NCBI GenBank assembly: GCA_030544235.1
Contig: CM060477.1
Span: forward strand, 21,659,934 to 21,723,933
Source: Lepturacanthus savala
Taxonomy: Eukaryota; Chordata; Actinopteri; Scombriformes; Trichiuridae
DNA length: 64,000 nt
Direction of reading: 5' to 3'
This document shows positions 49,128-61,800 of this stretch, piece by piece. Below the pieces are notes generated by a model that saw nothing but the letters and a program-made list of their open reading frames with translations, had not been told where the DNA came from and did not search any database. How positions within the stretch are numbered: the first letter of the stretch is position 1; each line of letters opens with the position of its first letter. The position numbers were made by a program, and so were the translations under genes.

Positions 49128-52100
49128 GGCTCAGCGTTAGGGTATAGGGAACGAAACTGCCAGGTATACCTCGCCCGATGATTTTGAAGGTGGTAGAGCT
49201 CCGAAACTGAAAATCATATCAAAACGGCACCAATTCCTACCCCCCCAGGTAAGAATTTAGGGTTAGGGTTAGGGTTAGCGTTAAGCTAGGGTTAGGGTTA
49301 GGCTCAGCGTTAGGGTATAGGGAACGAAACTGCCAGGTATACCTCGCCCGATGATTTTGAAGGTGGTAGAGCTCCGAAACTGAAAATCATATCAAAACGG
49401 CACCAATTCCTACCCCCCCAGGTAAGAATTTAGGGTTAGGGTTAGGGTTAGGGTTAAGCTAGGGTTAGGGTTAGGCTAGGGTTAGGGTTAGGCTCAGCGT
49501 TAGGGTATAGGGAATGAAACTGCCACGTATACCTCGCCCGATGATTTTGAAGGTGGTAGAGCTCCGAAACTGAAAATCATATCAAAACGGCACCAATTCC
49601 TACCCCCCCAGGTAAGAATTTAGGGTTAGGGTTAGGGTTAGGGTTAAGCTAGGGTTAGGGTTAGGCTCAGCGTTAGGGTATAGGGAACGAAACTGCCAGG
49701 TATACCTCGCCCGATGATTTTGAAGGTGGTAGAGCTCCGAAACTGAAAATCATATCAAAACGGCACCAATTCCTACCCCCCCAGGTAAGAATTTAGGGTT
49801 AGGGTTAGGGTTAAGCTAGGGTTAGGGTTAGGCTCAGCGTTAGGGTATAGGGAATGAAACTGCCACGTATACCTCGCCCGATGATTTTGAAGGTGGTAGA
49901 GCTCCGAAACTGAAAATCATATCAAAACGGCACCAATTCCTACCCCCCCAGGTAAGAATTTAGGGTTAGGGTTAGGGTTAGGGTTAAGCTAGGGTTAGGG
50001 TTAGGCTCAGCGTTAGGGTATAGGGAACGAAACTGCCAGGTATACCTCGCCCGATGATTTTGAAGGTGGTAGAGCTCCGAAACTGAAAATCATATCAAAA
50101 CGGCACCAATTCCTACCCCCCAGGTAAGAATTTAGGGTTAGGGTTAGGGTTAGGGTTAAGCTAGGGTTAGGGTTAGGCTCAGCGTTAGGGTATAGGGAAC
50201 GAAACTGCCAGGTATACCTCGCCCGATGATTTTGAAGGTGGTAGAGCTCCGAAACTGAAAATCATATCAAAACGGCACCAATTCCTACCCCCCCAGGTAA
50301 GAATTTAGGGTTAGGGTTAGGGTTAGGGTTAAGCTAGGGTTAGGGTTAGGCTCAGCGTTAGGGTATAGGGAACGAAACTGCCAGGTATACCTCGCCCGAT
50401 GATTTTGAAGGTGGTAGAGCTCCGAAACTGAAAATCATATCAAAACGGCACCAATTCCTACCCCCCAGGTAAGAATTTAGGGTTAGGGTTAGGGTTAAGC
50501 TAGGGTTAGGGTTAGGGTTAGGCTCAGCGTTAGGGTATAGGGAACGAAACTGCCAGGTATACCTCGCCCGATGATTTTGAAGGTGGTAGAGCTCCGAAAC
50601 TGAAAATCATATCAAAACGGCACCAATTCCTACCCCCCCAGGTAAGAATTTAGGGTTAGGGTTAGGGTTAGGGTTAAGCTAGGGTTAGGGTTAGGCTCAG
50701 CGTTAGGGTATAGGGAACGAAACTGCCAGGTATACCTCGCCCGATGATTTTGAAGGTGGTAGAGCTCCGAAACTGAAAATCATATCAAAACGGCACCAAT
50801 TCCTACCCCCCCAGGTAAGAATTTAGGGTTAGGGTTAGGGTTAGGCTAGGGTTAGGGTTAGGCTCAGCGTTAGGGTATAGGGAACGAAACTGCCAGGTAT
50901 ACCTCGCCCGATGATTTTGAAGGTGGTAGAGCTCCGAAACTGAAAATCATATCAAAACGGCACCAATTCCTACCCCCCCAGGTAAGAATTTAGGGTTAGG
51001 GTTAGGGTTAGGGTTAGGGTTAAGCTAGGGTTAGGGTTAGGCTCAGCGTTAGGGTATAGGGAACGAAACTGCCAGGTATACCTCGCCCGATGATTTTGAA
51101 GGTGGTAGAGCTCCGAAACTGAAAATCATATCAAAACGGCACCAATTCCTACCCCCCCAGGTAAGAATTTAGGGTTAGGGTTAGGGTTAAGCTAGGGTTA
51201 GGGTCAGGCTCAGCGTTAGGGTATAGGGAACGAAACTGCCAGGTATACCTCGCCCGATGATTTTGAAGGTGGTAGAGCTCCGAAACTGAAAATCATATCA
51301 AAACGGCACCAATTCCAACCCCCCCAGGTAAGAATTTAGGGTTAGGGTTAGGGTTAGGGTTAAGCTAGGGTTAGGGTTAGGCTCAGCGTTAGGGTATAGG
51401 GAACGGAACTGCCAGGTATACCTCGCCCGATGATTTTGAAGGTGGTAGAGCTCCGAAACTGAAAATCATATCAAAACGGCACCAATTCCTACCCCCCCAG
51501 GTAAGAATTTAGGGTTAGGGTTAGGGTTAGGCTAGGGTTAGGGTTAGGCTCAGCGTTAGGGTATAGGGAATGAAACTGCCAGGTATACCTCGCCCGATGA
51601 TTTTGAAGGTGGTAGAGCTCCGAAACTGAAAATCATATCAAAACGGCACCAATTCCTACCCCCCCAGGTAAGAATTTAGGGTTAGGGTTAGGGTTAGGCT
51701 AGGGTTAGGGTTAGGCTCAGCGTTAGGGTATAGGGAACGAAACTGCCAGGTATACCTCGCCCGATGATTTTGAAGGTGGTAGAGCTCCGAAACTGAAAAT
51801 CATATCAAAACGGCACCAATTCCTACCCCCCCAGGTAAGAATTTAGGGTTAGGGTTAGGGTTAGGCTAGGGTTAGGGTTAGGCTCAGCGTTAGGGTATAG
51901 GGAATGAAACTGCCAGGTATACCTCGCCCGATGATTTTGAAGGTGGTAGAGCTCCGAAACTGAAAATCATATCAAAACGGCACCAATTCCTACCCCCCCA
52001 GGTAAGAATTTAGGGTTAGGGTTAGGGTTAGGCTAGGGTTAGGGTTAGGCTCAGCGTTAGGGTATAGGGAATGAAACTGCCAGGTATACCTCGCCCGATG

Positions 52101-52383
52101 ATTTTGAAGGTGGTAGAGCTCCGAAACTGAAAATCATATCAAAACGGCACCAATTCCTACCCCCCCAGGTAAGAATTTAGGGTTAGGGTTAGGGTTAGGG
52201 TTAAGCTAGGGTTAGGGTTAGGCTCAGCGTTAGGGTATAGGGAACGAAACTGCCAGGTATACCTCGCCCGATGATTTTGAAGGTGGTAGAGCTCCGAAAC
52301 TGAAAATCATATCAAAACGGCACCAATTCCTACCCCCCCAGGTAAGAATTTAGGGTTAGGGTTAGGGTTAAGCTAGGGTTAGG

Positions 52384-55300
52384 GTCAGGCTCAGCGTTAG
52401 GGTATAGGGAACGAAACTGCCAGGTATACCTCGCCCGATGATTTTGAAGGTGGTAGAGCTCCGAAACTGAAAATCATATCAAAACGGCACCAATTCCTAC
52501 CCCCCCAGGTAAGAATTTAGGGTTAGGGTTAGGGTTAGGGTTAAGCTAGGGTTAGGGTTAGGCTCAGCGTTAGGGTATAGGGAACGGAACTGCCAGGTAT
52601 ACCTCGCCCGATGATTTTGAAGGTGGTAGAGCTCCGAAACTGAAAATCATATCAAAACGGCACCAATTCCTACCCCCCCAGGTAAGAATTTAGGGTTAGG
52701 GTTAGGGTTAGGCTAGGGTTAGGGTTAGGCTCAGCGTTAGGGTATAGGGAACGAAACTGCCAGGTATACCTCGCCCGATGATTTTGAAGGTGGTAGAGCT
52801 CCGAAACTGAAAATCATATCAAAACGGCACCAATTCCTACCCCCCCAGGTAAGAATTTAGGGTTAGGGTTAGGGTTAGGGTTAAGCTAGGGTTAGGGTTA
52901 GGCTCAGCGTTAGGGTATAGGGAACGGAACTGCCAGGTATACCTCGCCCGATGATTTTGAAGGTGGTAGAGCTCCGAAACTGAAAATCATATCAAAACGG
53001 CACCAATTCCTACCCCCCCAGGTAAGAATTTAGGGTTAGGGTTAGGGTTAGGCTAGGGTTAGGGTTAGGCTCAGCGTTAGGGTATAGGGAATGAAACTGC
53101 CAGGTATACCTCGCCCGATGATTTTGAAGGTGGTAGAGCTCCGAAACTGAAAATCATATCAAAACGGCACCAATTCCTACCCCCCCAGGTAAGAATTTAG
53201 GGTTAGGGTTAGGGTTAGGGTTAGGGTTAAGCTAGGGTTACGGTTAGGCTCAGCGTTAGGGTATAGGGAATGAAACTGCCAGGTATACCTCGCCCGATGA
53301 TTTTGAAGGTGGTAGAGCTCCGAAACTGAAAATCATATCAAAACGGCACCAATTCCTACCCCCCCAGGTAAGAATTTAGGGTTAGGGTTAGGGTTAAGCT
53401 AGGGTTAGGGTTAGGCTCAGCGTTAGGGTATAGGGAACGAAACTGCCAGGTATGCCTCGCCCGATGATTTTGAAGGTGGTAGAGCTCCGAAACTGAAAAT
53501 CATATCAAAACGGCACCAATTCCTACCCCCCCAGGTAAGAATTTAGGGTTAGGGTTAGGGTTAGGGTTAAGCTAGGGTTAGGGTTAGGCTCAGCGTTAGG
53601 GTATAGGGAACGAAACTGCCAGGTATGCCTCGCCCGATGATTTTGAAGGTGGTAGAGCTCCGAAACTGAAAATCATATCAAAACGGCACCAATTCCTACC
53701 CCCCCAGGTAAGAATTTAGGGTTAGGGTTAGGGTTAGGGTTAAGCTAGGGTTAGGGTTAGGCTCAGCGTTAGGGTATAGGGAACGAAACTGCCAGGTATA
53801 CCTCGCCCGATGATTTTGAAGGTGGTAGAGCTCCGAAACTGAAAATCATATCAAAACGGCACCAATTCCTACCCCCCCAGGTAAGAATTTAGGGTTAGGG
53901 TTAGGGTTAGGGTTAGGCTAGGGTTAGGGTTAGGCTCAGCGTTAGGGTATAGGGAATGAAACTGCCAGGTATACCTCGCCCGATGATTTTGAAGGTGGTA
54001 GAGCTCCGAAACTGAAAATCATATCAAAACGGCACCAATTCCTACCCCCCCAGGTAAGAATTTAGGGTTAGGGTTAGGGTTAGGCTAGGGTTAGGGTTAG
54101 GCTCAGCGTTAGGGTATAGGGAATGAAACTGCCAGGTATACCTCGCCCGATGATTTTGAAGGTGGTAGAGCTCCGAAACTGAAAATCATATCAAAACGGC
54201 ACCAATTCCTACCCCCCCAGGTAAGAATTTAGGGTTAGGGTTAGGGTTAGGGTGAAGCTAGGGTTAGGGTTAGGCTCAGCGTTAGGGTATAGGGAACGAA
54301 ACTGCCAGGTATACCTCGCCCGATGATTTTGAAGGTGGTAGAGCTCCGAAACTGAAAATCATATCAAAACGGCACCAATTCCTACCCCCCCAGGTAAGAA
54401 TTTAGGGTTAGGGTTAGGGTTAAGCTAGGGTTAGGGTTAGGCTCAGCGTTAGGGTATAGGGAACGAAACTGCCAGGTATACCTCGCCCGATGATTTTGAA
54501 GGTGGTAGAGCTCCGAAACTGAAAATCATATCAAAACGGCACCAATTCCTACCCCCCCAGGTAAGAATTTAGGGTTAGGGTTAGGGTTAGCGTTAAGCTA
54601 GGGTTAGGGTTAGGCTCAGCGTTAGGGTATAGGGAACGAAACTGCCAGGTATACCTCGCCCGATGATTTTGAAGGTGGTAGAGCTCCGAAACTGAAAATC
54701 ATATCAAAACGGCACCAATTCCTACCCCCCCAGGTAAGAATTTAGGGTTAGGGTTAGGGTTAGGCTAGGGTTAGGGTTAGGCTCAGCGTTAGGGTATAGG
54801 GAACGAAACTGCCAGGTATACCTCGCCCGATGATTTTGAAGGTGGTAGAGCTCCGAAACTGAAAATCATATCAAAACGACACCAATTCCTACCCCCCCAG
54901 GTAAGAATTTAGGGTTAGGGTTAGGGTTAAGCTAGGGTTAGGGTTAGGGTTAGGCTCAGCGTTAGGGTATAGGGAACGAAACTGCCAGGTATACCTCGCC
55001 CGATGATTTTGAAGGTGGTAGAGCTCCGAAACTGAAAATCATATCAAAACGGCACCAATTCCTACCCCCCCAGGTAAGAATTTAGGGTTAGGGTTAGGGT
55101 TAGGCTAGGGTTAGGGTTAGGCTCAGCGTTAGGGTATAGGGAACGAAACTGCCAGGTATACCTCGCCCGATGATTTTGAAGGTGGTAGAGCTCCGAAACT
55201 GAAAATCATATCAAAACGGCACCAATTCCTACCCCCCCAGGTAAGAATTTAGGGGTAGGGTTAGGGTTAAGTTTGGGTTAGGGTTAGGGTTAGGCTCAGC

Positions 55301-58300
55301 GTTAGGGTATAGGGAACGAAACTGCCAGGTATACCTCGCCCGATGATTTTGAAGGTGGTAGAGCTCCGAAACTGAAAATCATATCAAAACGGCACCAATT
55401 CCTACCCCCCCAGGTAAGAATTTAGGGTTAGGGTTAGGGTTAAGTTTGGGTTAGGGTTAGGGTTAGGCTCAGCGTTAGGGTATAGGGAACGAAACTGCCA
55501 GGTATACCTCGCCCGATGATTTTGAAGGTGGTAGAGCTCCGAAACTGAAAATCATATCAAAACGGCACCAATTCCTACCCCCCCAGGTAAGAATTTAGGG
55601 TTAGGGTTAGGGTTAAGTTTGGGTTAGGGTTAGGGTTAGGCTCAGCGTTAGGGTATAGGGAACGAAACTGCCAGGTATACCTCGCCCGATGATTTTGAAG
55701 GTGGTAGAGCTCCGAAACTGAAAATCATATCAAAACGGCACCAATTCCTACCCCCCCAGGTAAGAATTTAGGGTTAGGGTTAGGGTTAGGCTAGGGTTAG
55801 GGTTAGGCTCAGCGTTAGGGTATAGGGAATGAAACTGCCAGGTATACCTCGCCCGATGATTTTGAAGGTGGTAGAGCTCCGAAACTGAAAATCATATCAA
55901 AACGGCACCAATTCCTACCCCCCCAGGTAAGAATTTAGGGTTAGGGTTAGGGTTAGGCTAGGGTTAGGGTTAGGCTCAGCGTTAGGGTATAGGGAACGAA
56001 ACTGCCAGGTATACCTCGCCCGATGATTTTGAAGGTGGTAGAGCTCCGAAACTGAAAATCATATCAAAACGGCACCAATTCCTACCCCCCCAGGTAAGAA
56101 TTTAGGGTTAGGGTTAGGGTTAGGCTAGGGTTAGGGTTAGGCTCAGCGTTAGGGTATAGGGAACGAAACTGCCAGGTATACCTCGCCCGATGATTTTGAA
56201 GGTGGTAGAGCTCCGAAACTGAAAATCATATCAAAACGGCACCAATTCCTACCCCCCCAGGTAAGAATTTAGGGTTAGGGTTAGGGTTAGGGTTAAGCTA
56301 GGGTTAGGGTTAGGCTCAGCGTTAGGGTATAGGGAACGGAACTGCCAGGTATACCTCGCCCGATGATTTTGAAGGTGGTAGAGCTCCGAAACTGAAAATC
56401 ATATCAAAACGGCACCAATTCCTACCCCCCCAGGTAAGAATTTAGGGTTAGGGTTAGGGTTAGGCTAGGGTTAGGGTTAGGCTCAGCGTTAGGGTATAGG
56501 GAATGAAACTGCCAGGTATACCTCGCCCGATGATTTTGAAGGTGGTAGAGCTCCGAAACTGAAAATCATATCAAAACGGCACCAATTCCTACCCCCCCAG
56601 GTAAGAATTTAGGGTTAGGGTTAGGGTTAGGCTAGGGTTAGGGTTAGGCTCAGCGTTAGGGTATAGGGAACGAAACTGCCAGGTATACCTCGCCCGATGA
56701 TTTTGAAGGTGGTAGAGCTCCGAAACTGAAAATCATATCAAAACGGCACCAATTCCTACCCCCCCAGGTAAGAATTTAGGGTTAGGGTTAGGGTTAGGGT
56801 TAAGCTAGGGTTAGGGTTAGGCTCAGCGTTAGGGTATAGGGAACGGAACTGCCAGGTATACCTCGCCCGATGATTTTGAAGGTGGTAGAGCTCCGAAACT
56901 GAAAATCATATCAAAACGGCACCAATTCCTACCCCCCCAGGTAAGAATTTAGGGTTAGGGTTAGGGTTAGGCTAGGGTTAGGGTTAGGCTCAGCGTTAGG
57001 GTATAGGGAATGAAACTGCCAGGTATACCTCGCCCGATGATTTTGAAGGTGGTAGAGCTCCGAAACTGAAAATCATATCAAAACGGCACCAATTCCTACC
57101 CCCCCAGGTAAGAATTTAGGGTTAGGGTTAGGGTTAGGGTTAGGGTTAAGCTAGGGTTAGGGTTAGGCTCAGCGTTAGGGTATAGGGAACGAAACTGCCA
57201 GGTATACCTCGCCCGATGATTTTGAAGGTGGTAGAGCTCCGAAACTGAAAATCATATCAAAACGGCACCAATTCCTACCCCCCCAGGTAAGAATTTAGGG
57301 TTAGGGTTAGGGTTAAGCTAGGGTTAGGGTTAGGCTCAGCGTTAGGGTATAGGGAACGAAACTGCCAGGTATGCCTCGCCCGATGATTTTGAAGGTGGTA
57401 GAGCTCCGAAACTGAAAATCATATCAAAACGGCACCAATTCCTACCCCCCCAGGTAAGAATTTAGGGTTAGGGTTAGGGTTAGGGTTAAGCTAGGGTTAG
57501 GGTTAGGCTCAGCGTTAGGGTATAGGGAACGGAACTGCCAGGTATACCTCGCCCGATGATTTTGAAGGTGGTAGAGCTCCGAAACTGAAAATCATATCAA
57601 AACGGCACCAATTCCTACCCCCCCAGGTAAGAATTTAGGGTTAGGGTTAGGGTTAGGGTTAAGCTAGGGTTAGGGTTAGGCTCAGCGTTAGGGTATAGGG
57701 AACGAAACTGCCAGGTATACCTCGCCCGATGATTTTGAAGGTGGTAGAGCTCCGAAACTGAAAATCATATCAAAACGGCACCAATTCCTACCCCCCCAGG
57801 TAAGAATTTAGGGTTAGGGTTAGGGTTAGGGTTAGGCTAGGGTTAGGGTTAGGCTCAGCGTTAGGGTATAGGGAATGAAACTGCCAGGTATACCTCGCCC
57901 GATGATTTTGAAGGTGGTAGAGCTCCGAAACTGAAAATCATATCAAAACGGCACCAATTCCTACCCCCCCAGGTAAGAATTTAGGGTTAGGGTTAGGGTT
58001 AGGCTAGGGTTAGGGTTAGGCTCAGCGTTAGGGTATAGGGAATGAAACTGCCAGGTATACCTCGCCCGATGATTTTGAAGGTGGTAGAGCTCCGAAACTG
58101 AAAATCATATCAAAACGGCACCAATTCCTACCCCCCCAGGTAAGAATTTAGGGTTAGGGTTAGGGTTAGGCTAGGGTTAGGGTTAGGCTCAGCGTTAGGG
58201 TATAGGGAACGAAACTGCCAGGTATACCTCGCCCGATGATTTTGAAGGTGGTAGAGCTCCGAAACTGAAAATCATATCAAAACGGCACCAATTCCTACCC

Positions 58301-58855
58301 CCCCAGGTAAGAATTTAGGGTTAGGGTTAGGGTTAGGCTAGGGTTAGGGTTAGGCTCAGCGTTAGGGTATAGGGAATGAAACTGCCAGGTATACCTCGCC
58401 CGATGATTTTGAAGGTGGTAGAGCTCCGAAACTGAAAATCATATCAAAACGGCACCAATTCCTACCCCCCCAGGTAAGAATTTAGGGTTAGGGTTAGGGT
58501 TAGGCTAGGGTTAGGGTTAGGCTCAGCGTTAGGGTATAGGGAATGAAACTGCCAGGTATACCTCGCCCGATGATTTTGAAGGTGGTAGAGCTCCGAAACT
58601 GAAAATCATATCAAAACGGCACCAATTCCTACCCCCCCAGGTAAGAATTTAGGGTTAGGGTTAGGGTTAGGGTTAAGCTAGGGTTAGGGTTAGGCTCAGC
58701 GTTAGGGTATAGGGAACGAAACTGCCAGGTATACCTCGCCCGATGATTTTGAAGGTGGTAGAGCTCCGAAACTGAAAATCATATCAAAACGGCACCAATT
58801 CCTACCCCCCCAGGTAAGAATTTAGGGTTAGGGTTAGGGTTAAGCTAGGGTTAGG
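52384..58855 (+). repeat. Segment 13: 6,472-bp higher-order repeat, copy 1
   Basis: Linkers: 4a 3g 4a 3g 5a(gttacgg) 3a 4a 4a 4g 3g 4d 3a 3c 3g 3aL 3g 3tL 3tL 3tL 3g 3g 3g 4a 3g 3g 4a 3g 5a 3a 4a 4a 4g 3g 3g 3g 3g 4a 3a(gtcagg). Landmarks repeated 6,472 bp later are gtcagg (52384), GTGAAGCT (54251), CGACACC (54877), agggg (55251) and AAGTTT (55269). The third AAGTTT linker (55615) has no counterpart in copy 2. The part from 56.3 kb onward follows 27.9 kb onward (tatGcc at 57372 matching 29031). Confidence 0.88.
55251..55640 (+). repeat. AAGTTTGGG triplet, one-monomer expansion
   Basis: Three consecutive linkers carry AAGTTTGGG at 55269, 55442 and 55615, each 173 bp apart, where all other copies of this block have two. 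The surrounding order of landmarks is otherwise the same as at 61.7 kb. The simplest reading is duplication of exactly one monomer. Confidence 0.88.
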
Positions 58856-61800
58856 GTCAGGCTCAGCGTTAGGGTATAGGGAACGAAACTGCCAGGTATA
58901 CCTCGCCCGATGATTTTGAAGGTGGTAGAGCTCCGAAACTGAAAATCATATCAAAACGGCACCAATTCCTACCCCCCCAGGTAAGAATTTAGGGTTAGGG
59001 TTAGGGTTAGGGTTAAGCTAGGGTTAGGGTTAGGCTCAGCGTTAGGGTATAGGGAACGGAACTGCCAGGTATACCTCGCCCGATGATTTTGAAGGTGGTA
59101 GAGCTCCGAAACTGAAAATCATATCAAAACGGCACCAATTCCTACCCCCCCAGGTAAGAATTTAGGGTTAGGGTTAGGGTTAGGCTAGGGTTAGGGTTAG
59201 GCTCAGCGTTAGGGTATAGGGAACGAAACTGCCAGGTATACCTCGCCCGATGATTTTGAAGGTGGTAGAGCTCCGAAACTGAAAATCATATCAAAACGGC
59301 ACCAATTCCTACCCCCCCAGGTAAGAATTTAGGGTTAGGGTTAGGGTTAGGGTTAAGCTAGGGTTAGGGTTAGGCTCAGCGTTAGGGTATAGGGAACGGA
59401 ACTGCCAGGTATACCTCGCCCGATGATTTTGAAGGTGGTAGAGCTCCGAAACTGAAAATCATATCAAAACGGCACCAATTCCTACCCCCCCAGGTAAGAA
59501 TTTAGGGTTAGGGTTAGGGTTAGGCTAGGGTTAGGGTTAGGCTCAGCGTTAGGGTATAGGGAATGAAACTGCCAGGTATACCTCGCCCGATGATTTTGAA
59601 GGTGGTAGAGCTCCGAAACTGAAAATCATATCAAAACGGCACCAATTCCTACCCCCCCAGGTAAGAATTTAGGGTTAGGGTTAGGGTTAGGGTTAGGGTT
59701 AAGCTAGGGTTACGGTTAGGCTCAGCGTTAGGGTATAGGGAATGAAACTGCCAGGTATACCTCGCCCGATGATTTTGAAGGTGGTAGAGCTCCGAAACTG
59801 AAAATCATATCAAAACGGCACCAATTCCTACCCCCCCAGGTAAGAATTTAGGGTTAGGGTTAGGGTTAAGCTAGGGTTAGGGTTAGGCTCAGCGTTAGGG
59901 TATAGGGAACGAAACTGCCAGGTATGCCTCGCCCGATGATTTTGAAGGTGGTAGAGCTCCGAAACTGAAAATCATATCAAAACGGCACCAATTCCTACCC
60001 CCCCAGGTAAGAATTTAGGGTTAGGGTTAGGGTTAGGGTTAAGCTAGGGTTAGGGTTAGGCTCAGCGTTAGGGTATAGGGAACGAAACTGCCAGGTATGC
60101 CTCGCCCGATGATTTTGAAGGTGGTAGAGCTCCGAAACTGAAAATCATATCAAAACGGCACCAATTCCTACCCCCCCAGGTAAGAATTTAGGGTTAGGGT
60201 TAGGGTTAGGGTTAAGCTAGGGTTAGGGTTAGGCTCAGCGTTAGGGTATAGGGAACGAAACTGCCAGGTATACCTCGCCCGATGATTTTGAAGGTGGTAG
60301 AGCTCCGAAACTGAAAATCATATCAAAACGGCACCAATTCCTACCCCCCCAGGTAAGAATTTAGGGTTAGGGTTAGGGTTAGGGTTAGGCTAGGGTTAGG
60401 GTTAGGCTCAGCGTTAGGGTATAGGGAATGAAACTGCCAGGTATACCTCGCCCGATGATTTTGAAGGTGGTAGAGCTCCGAAACTGAAAATCATATCAAA
60501 ACGGCACCAATTCCTACCCCCCCAGGTAAGAATTTAGGGTTAGGGTTAGGGTTAGGCTAGGGTTAGGGTTAGGCTCAGCGTTAGGGTATAGGGAATGAAA
60601 CTGCCAGGTATACCTCGCCCGATGATTTTGAAGGTGGTAGAGCTCCGAAACTGAAAATCATATCAAAACGGCACCAATTCCTACCCCCCCAGGTAAGAAT
60701 TTAGGGTTAGGGTTAGGGTTAGGGTGAAGCTAGGGTTAGGGTTAGGCTCAGCGTTAGGGTATAGGGAACGAAACTGCCAGGTATACCTCGCCCGATGATT
60801 TTGAAGGTGGTAGAGCTCCGAAACTGAAAATCATATCAAAACGGCACCAATTCCTACCCCCCCAGGTAAGAATTTAGGGTTAGGGTTAGGGTTAAGCTAG
60901 GGTTAGGGTTAGGCTCAGCGTTAGGGTATAGGGAACGAAACTGCCAGGTATACCTCGCCCGATGATTTTGAAGGTGGTAGAGCTCCGAAACTGAAAATCA
61001 TATCAAAACGGCACCAATTCCTACCCCCCCAGGTAAGAATTTAGGGTTAGGGTTAGGGTTAGCGTTAAGCTAGGGTTAGGGTTAGGCTCAGCGTTAGGGT
61101 ATAGGGAACGAAACTGCCAGGTATACCTCGCCCGATGATTTTGAAGGTGGTAGAGCTCCGAAACTGAAAATCATATCAAAACGGCACCAATTCCTACCCC
61201 CCCAGGTAAGAATTTAGGGTTAGGGTTAGGGTTAGGCTAGGGTTAGGGTTAGGCTCAGCGTTAGGGTATAGGGAACGAAACTGCCAGGTATACCTCGCCC
61301 GATGATTTTGAAGGTGGTAGAGCTCCGAAACTGAAAATCATATCAAAACGACACCAATTCCTACCCCCCCAGGTAAGAATTTAGGGTTAGGGTTAGGGTT
61401 AAGCTAGGGTTAGGGTTAGGGTTAGGCTCAGCGTTAGGGTATAGGGAACGAAACTGCCAGGTATACCTCGCCCGATGATTTTGAAGGTGGTAGAGCTCCG
61501 AAACTGAAAATCATATCAAAACGGCACCAATTCCTACCCCCCCAGGTAAGAATTTAGGGTTAGGGTTAGGGTTAGGCTAGGGTTAGGGTTAGGCTCAGCG
61601 TTAGGGTATAGGGAACGAAACTGCCAGGTATACCTCGCCCGATGATTTTGAAGGTGGTAGAGCTCCGAAACTGAAAATCATATCAAAACGGCACCAATTC
61701 CTACCCCCCCAGGTAAGAATTTAGGGGTAGGGTTAGGGTTAAGTTTGGGTTAGGGTTAGGGTTAGGCTCAGCGTTAGGGTATAGGGAACGAAACTGCCAG

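Larger units (their letters stand above)
48604..52383 (+). repeat. Segment 12: second copy of the 41.7-44.8 kb block
   Basis: Linkers: 3aL 3a 3a 3c composite 4a 3a 4a 4a 4a 3aL 4a 3g 5a 3a(gtcagg) 4a 3g 3g 3g 3g 4a 3a(gtcagg). The composite linker (49456), gtcagg (51203) and ttccAaccc (near 51316) lie 6,844 bp after 42612, 44359 and their 44.47-kb counterpart. After about 51.8 kb the series jumps ahead: the second gtcagg (52384) is 5,305 bp after 47079, so nine monomers (1,539 bp) present in segment 11 are absent here. Confidence 0.87.
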
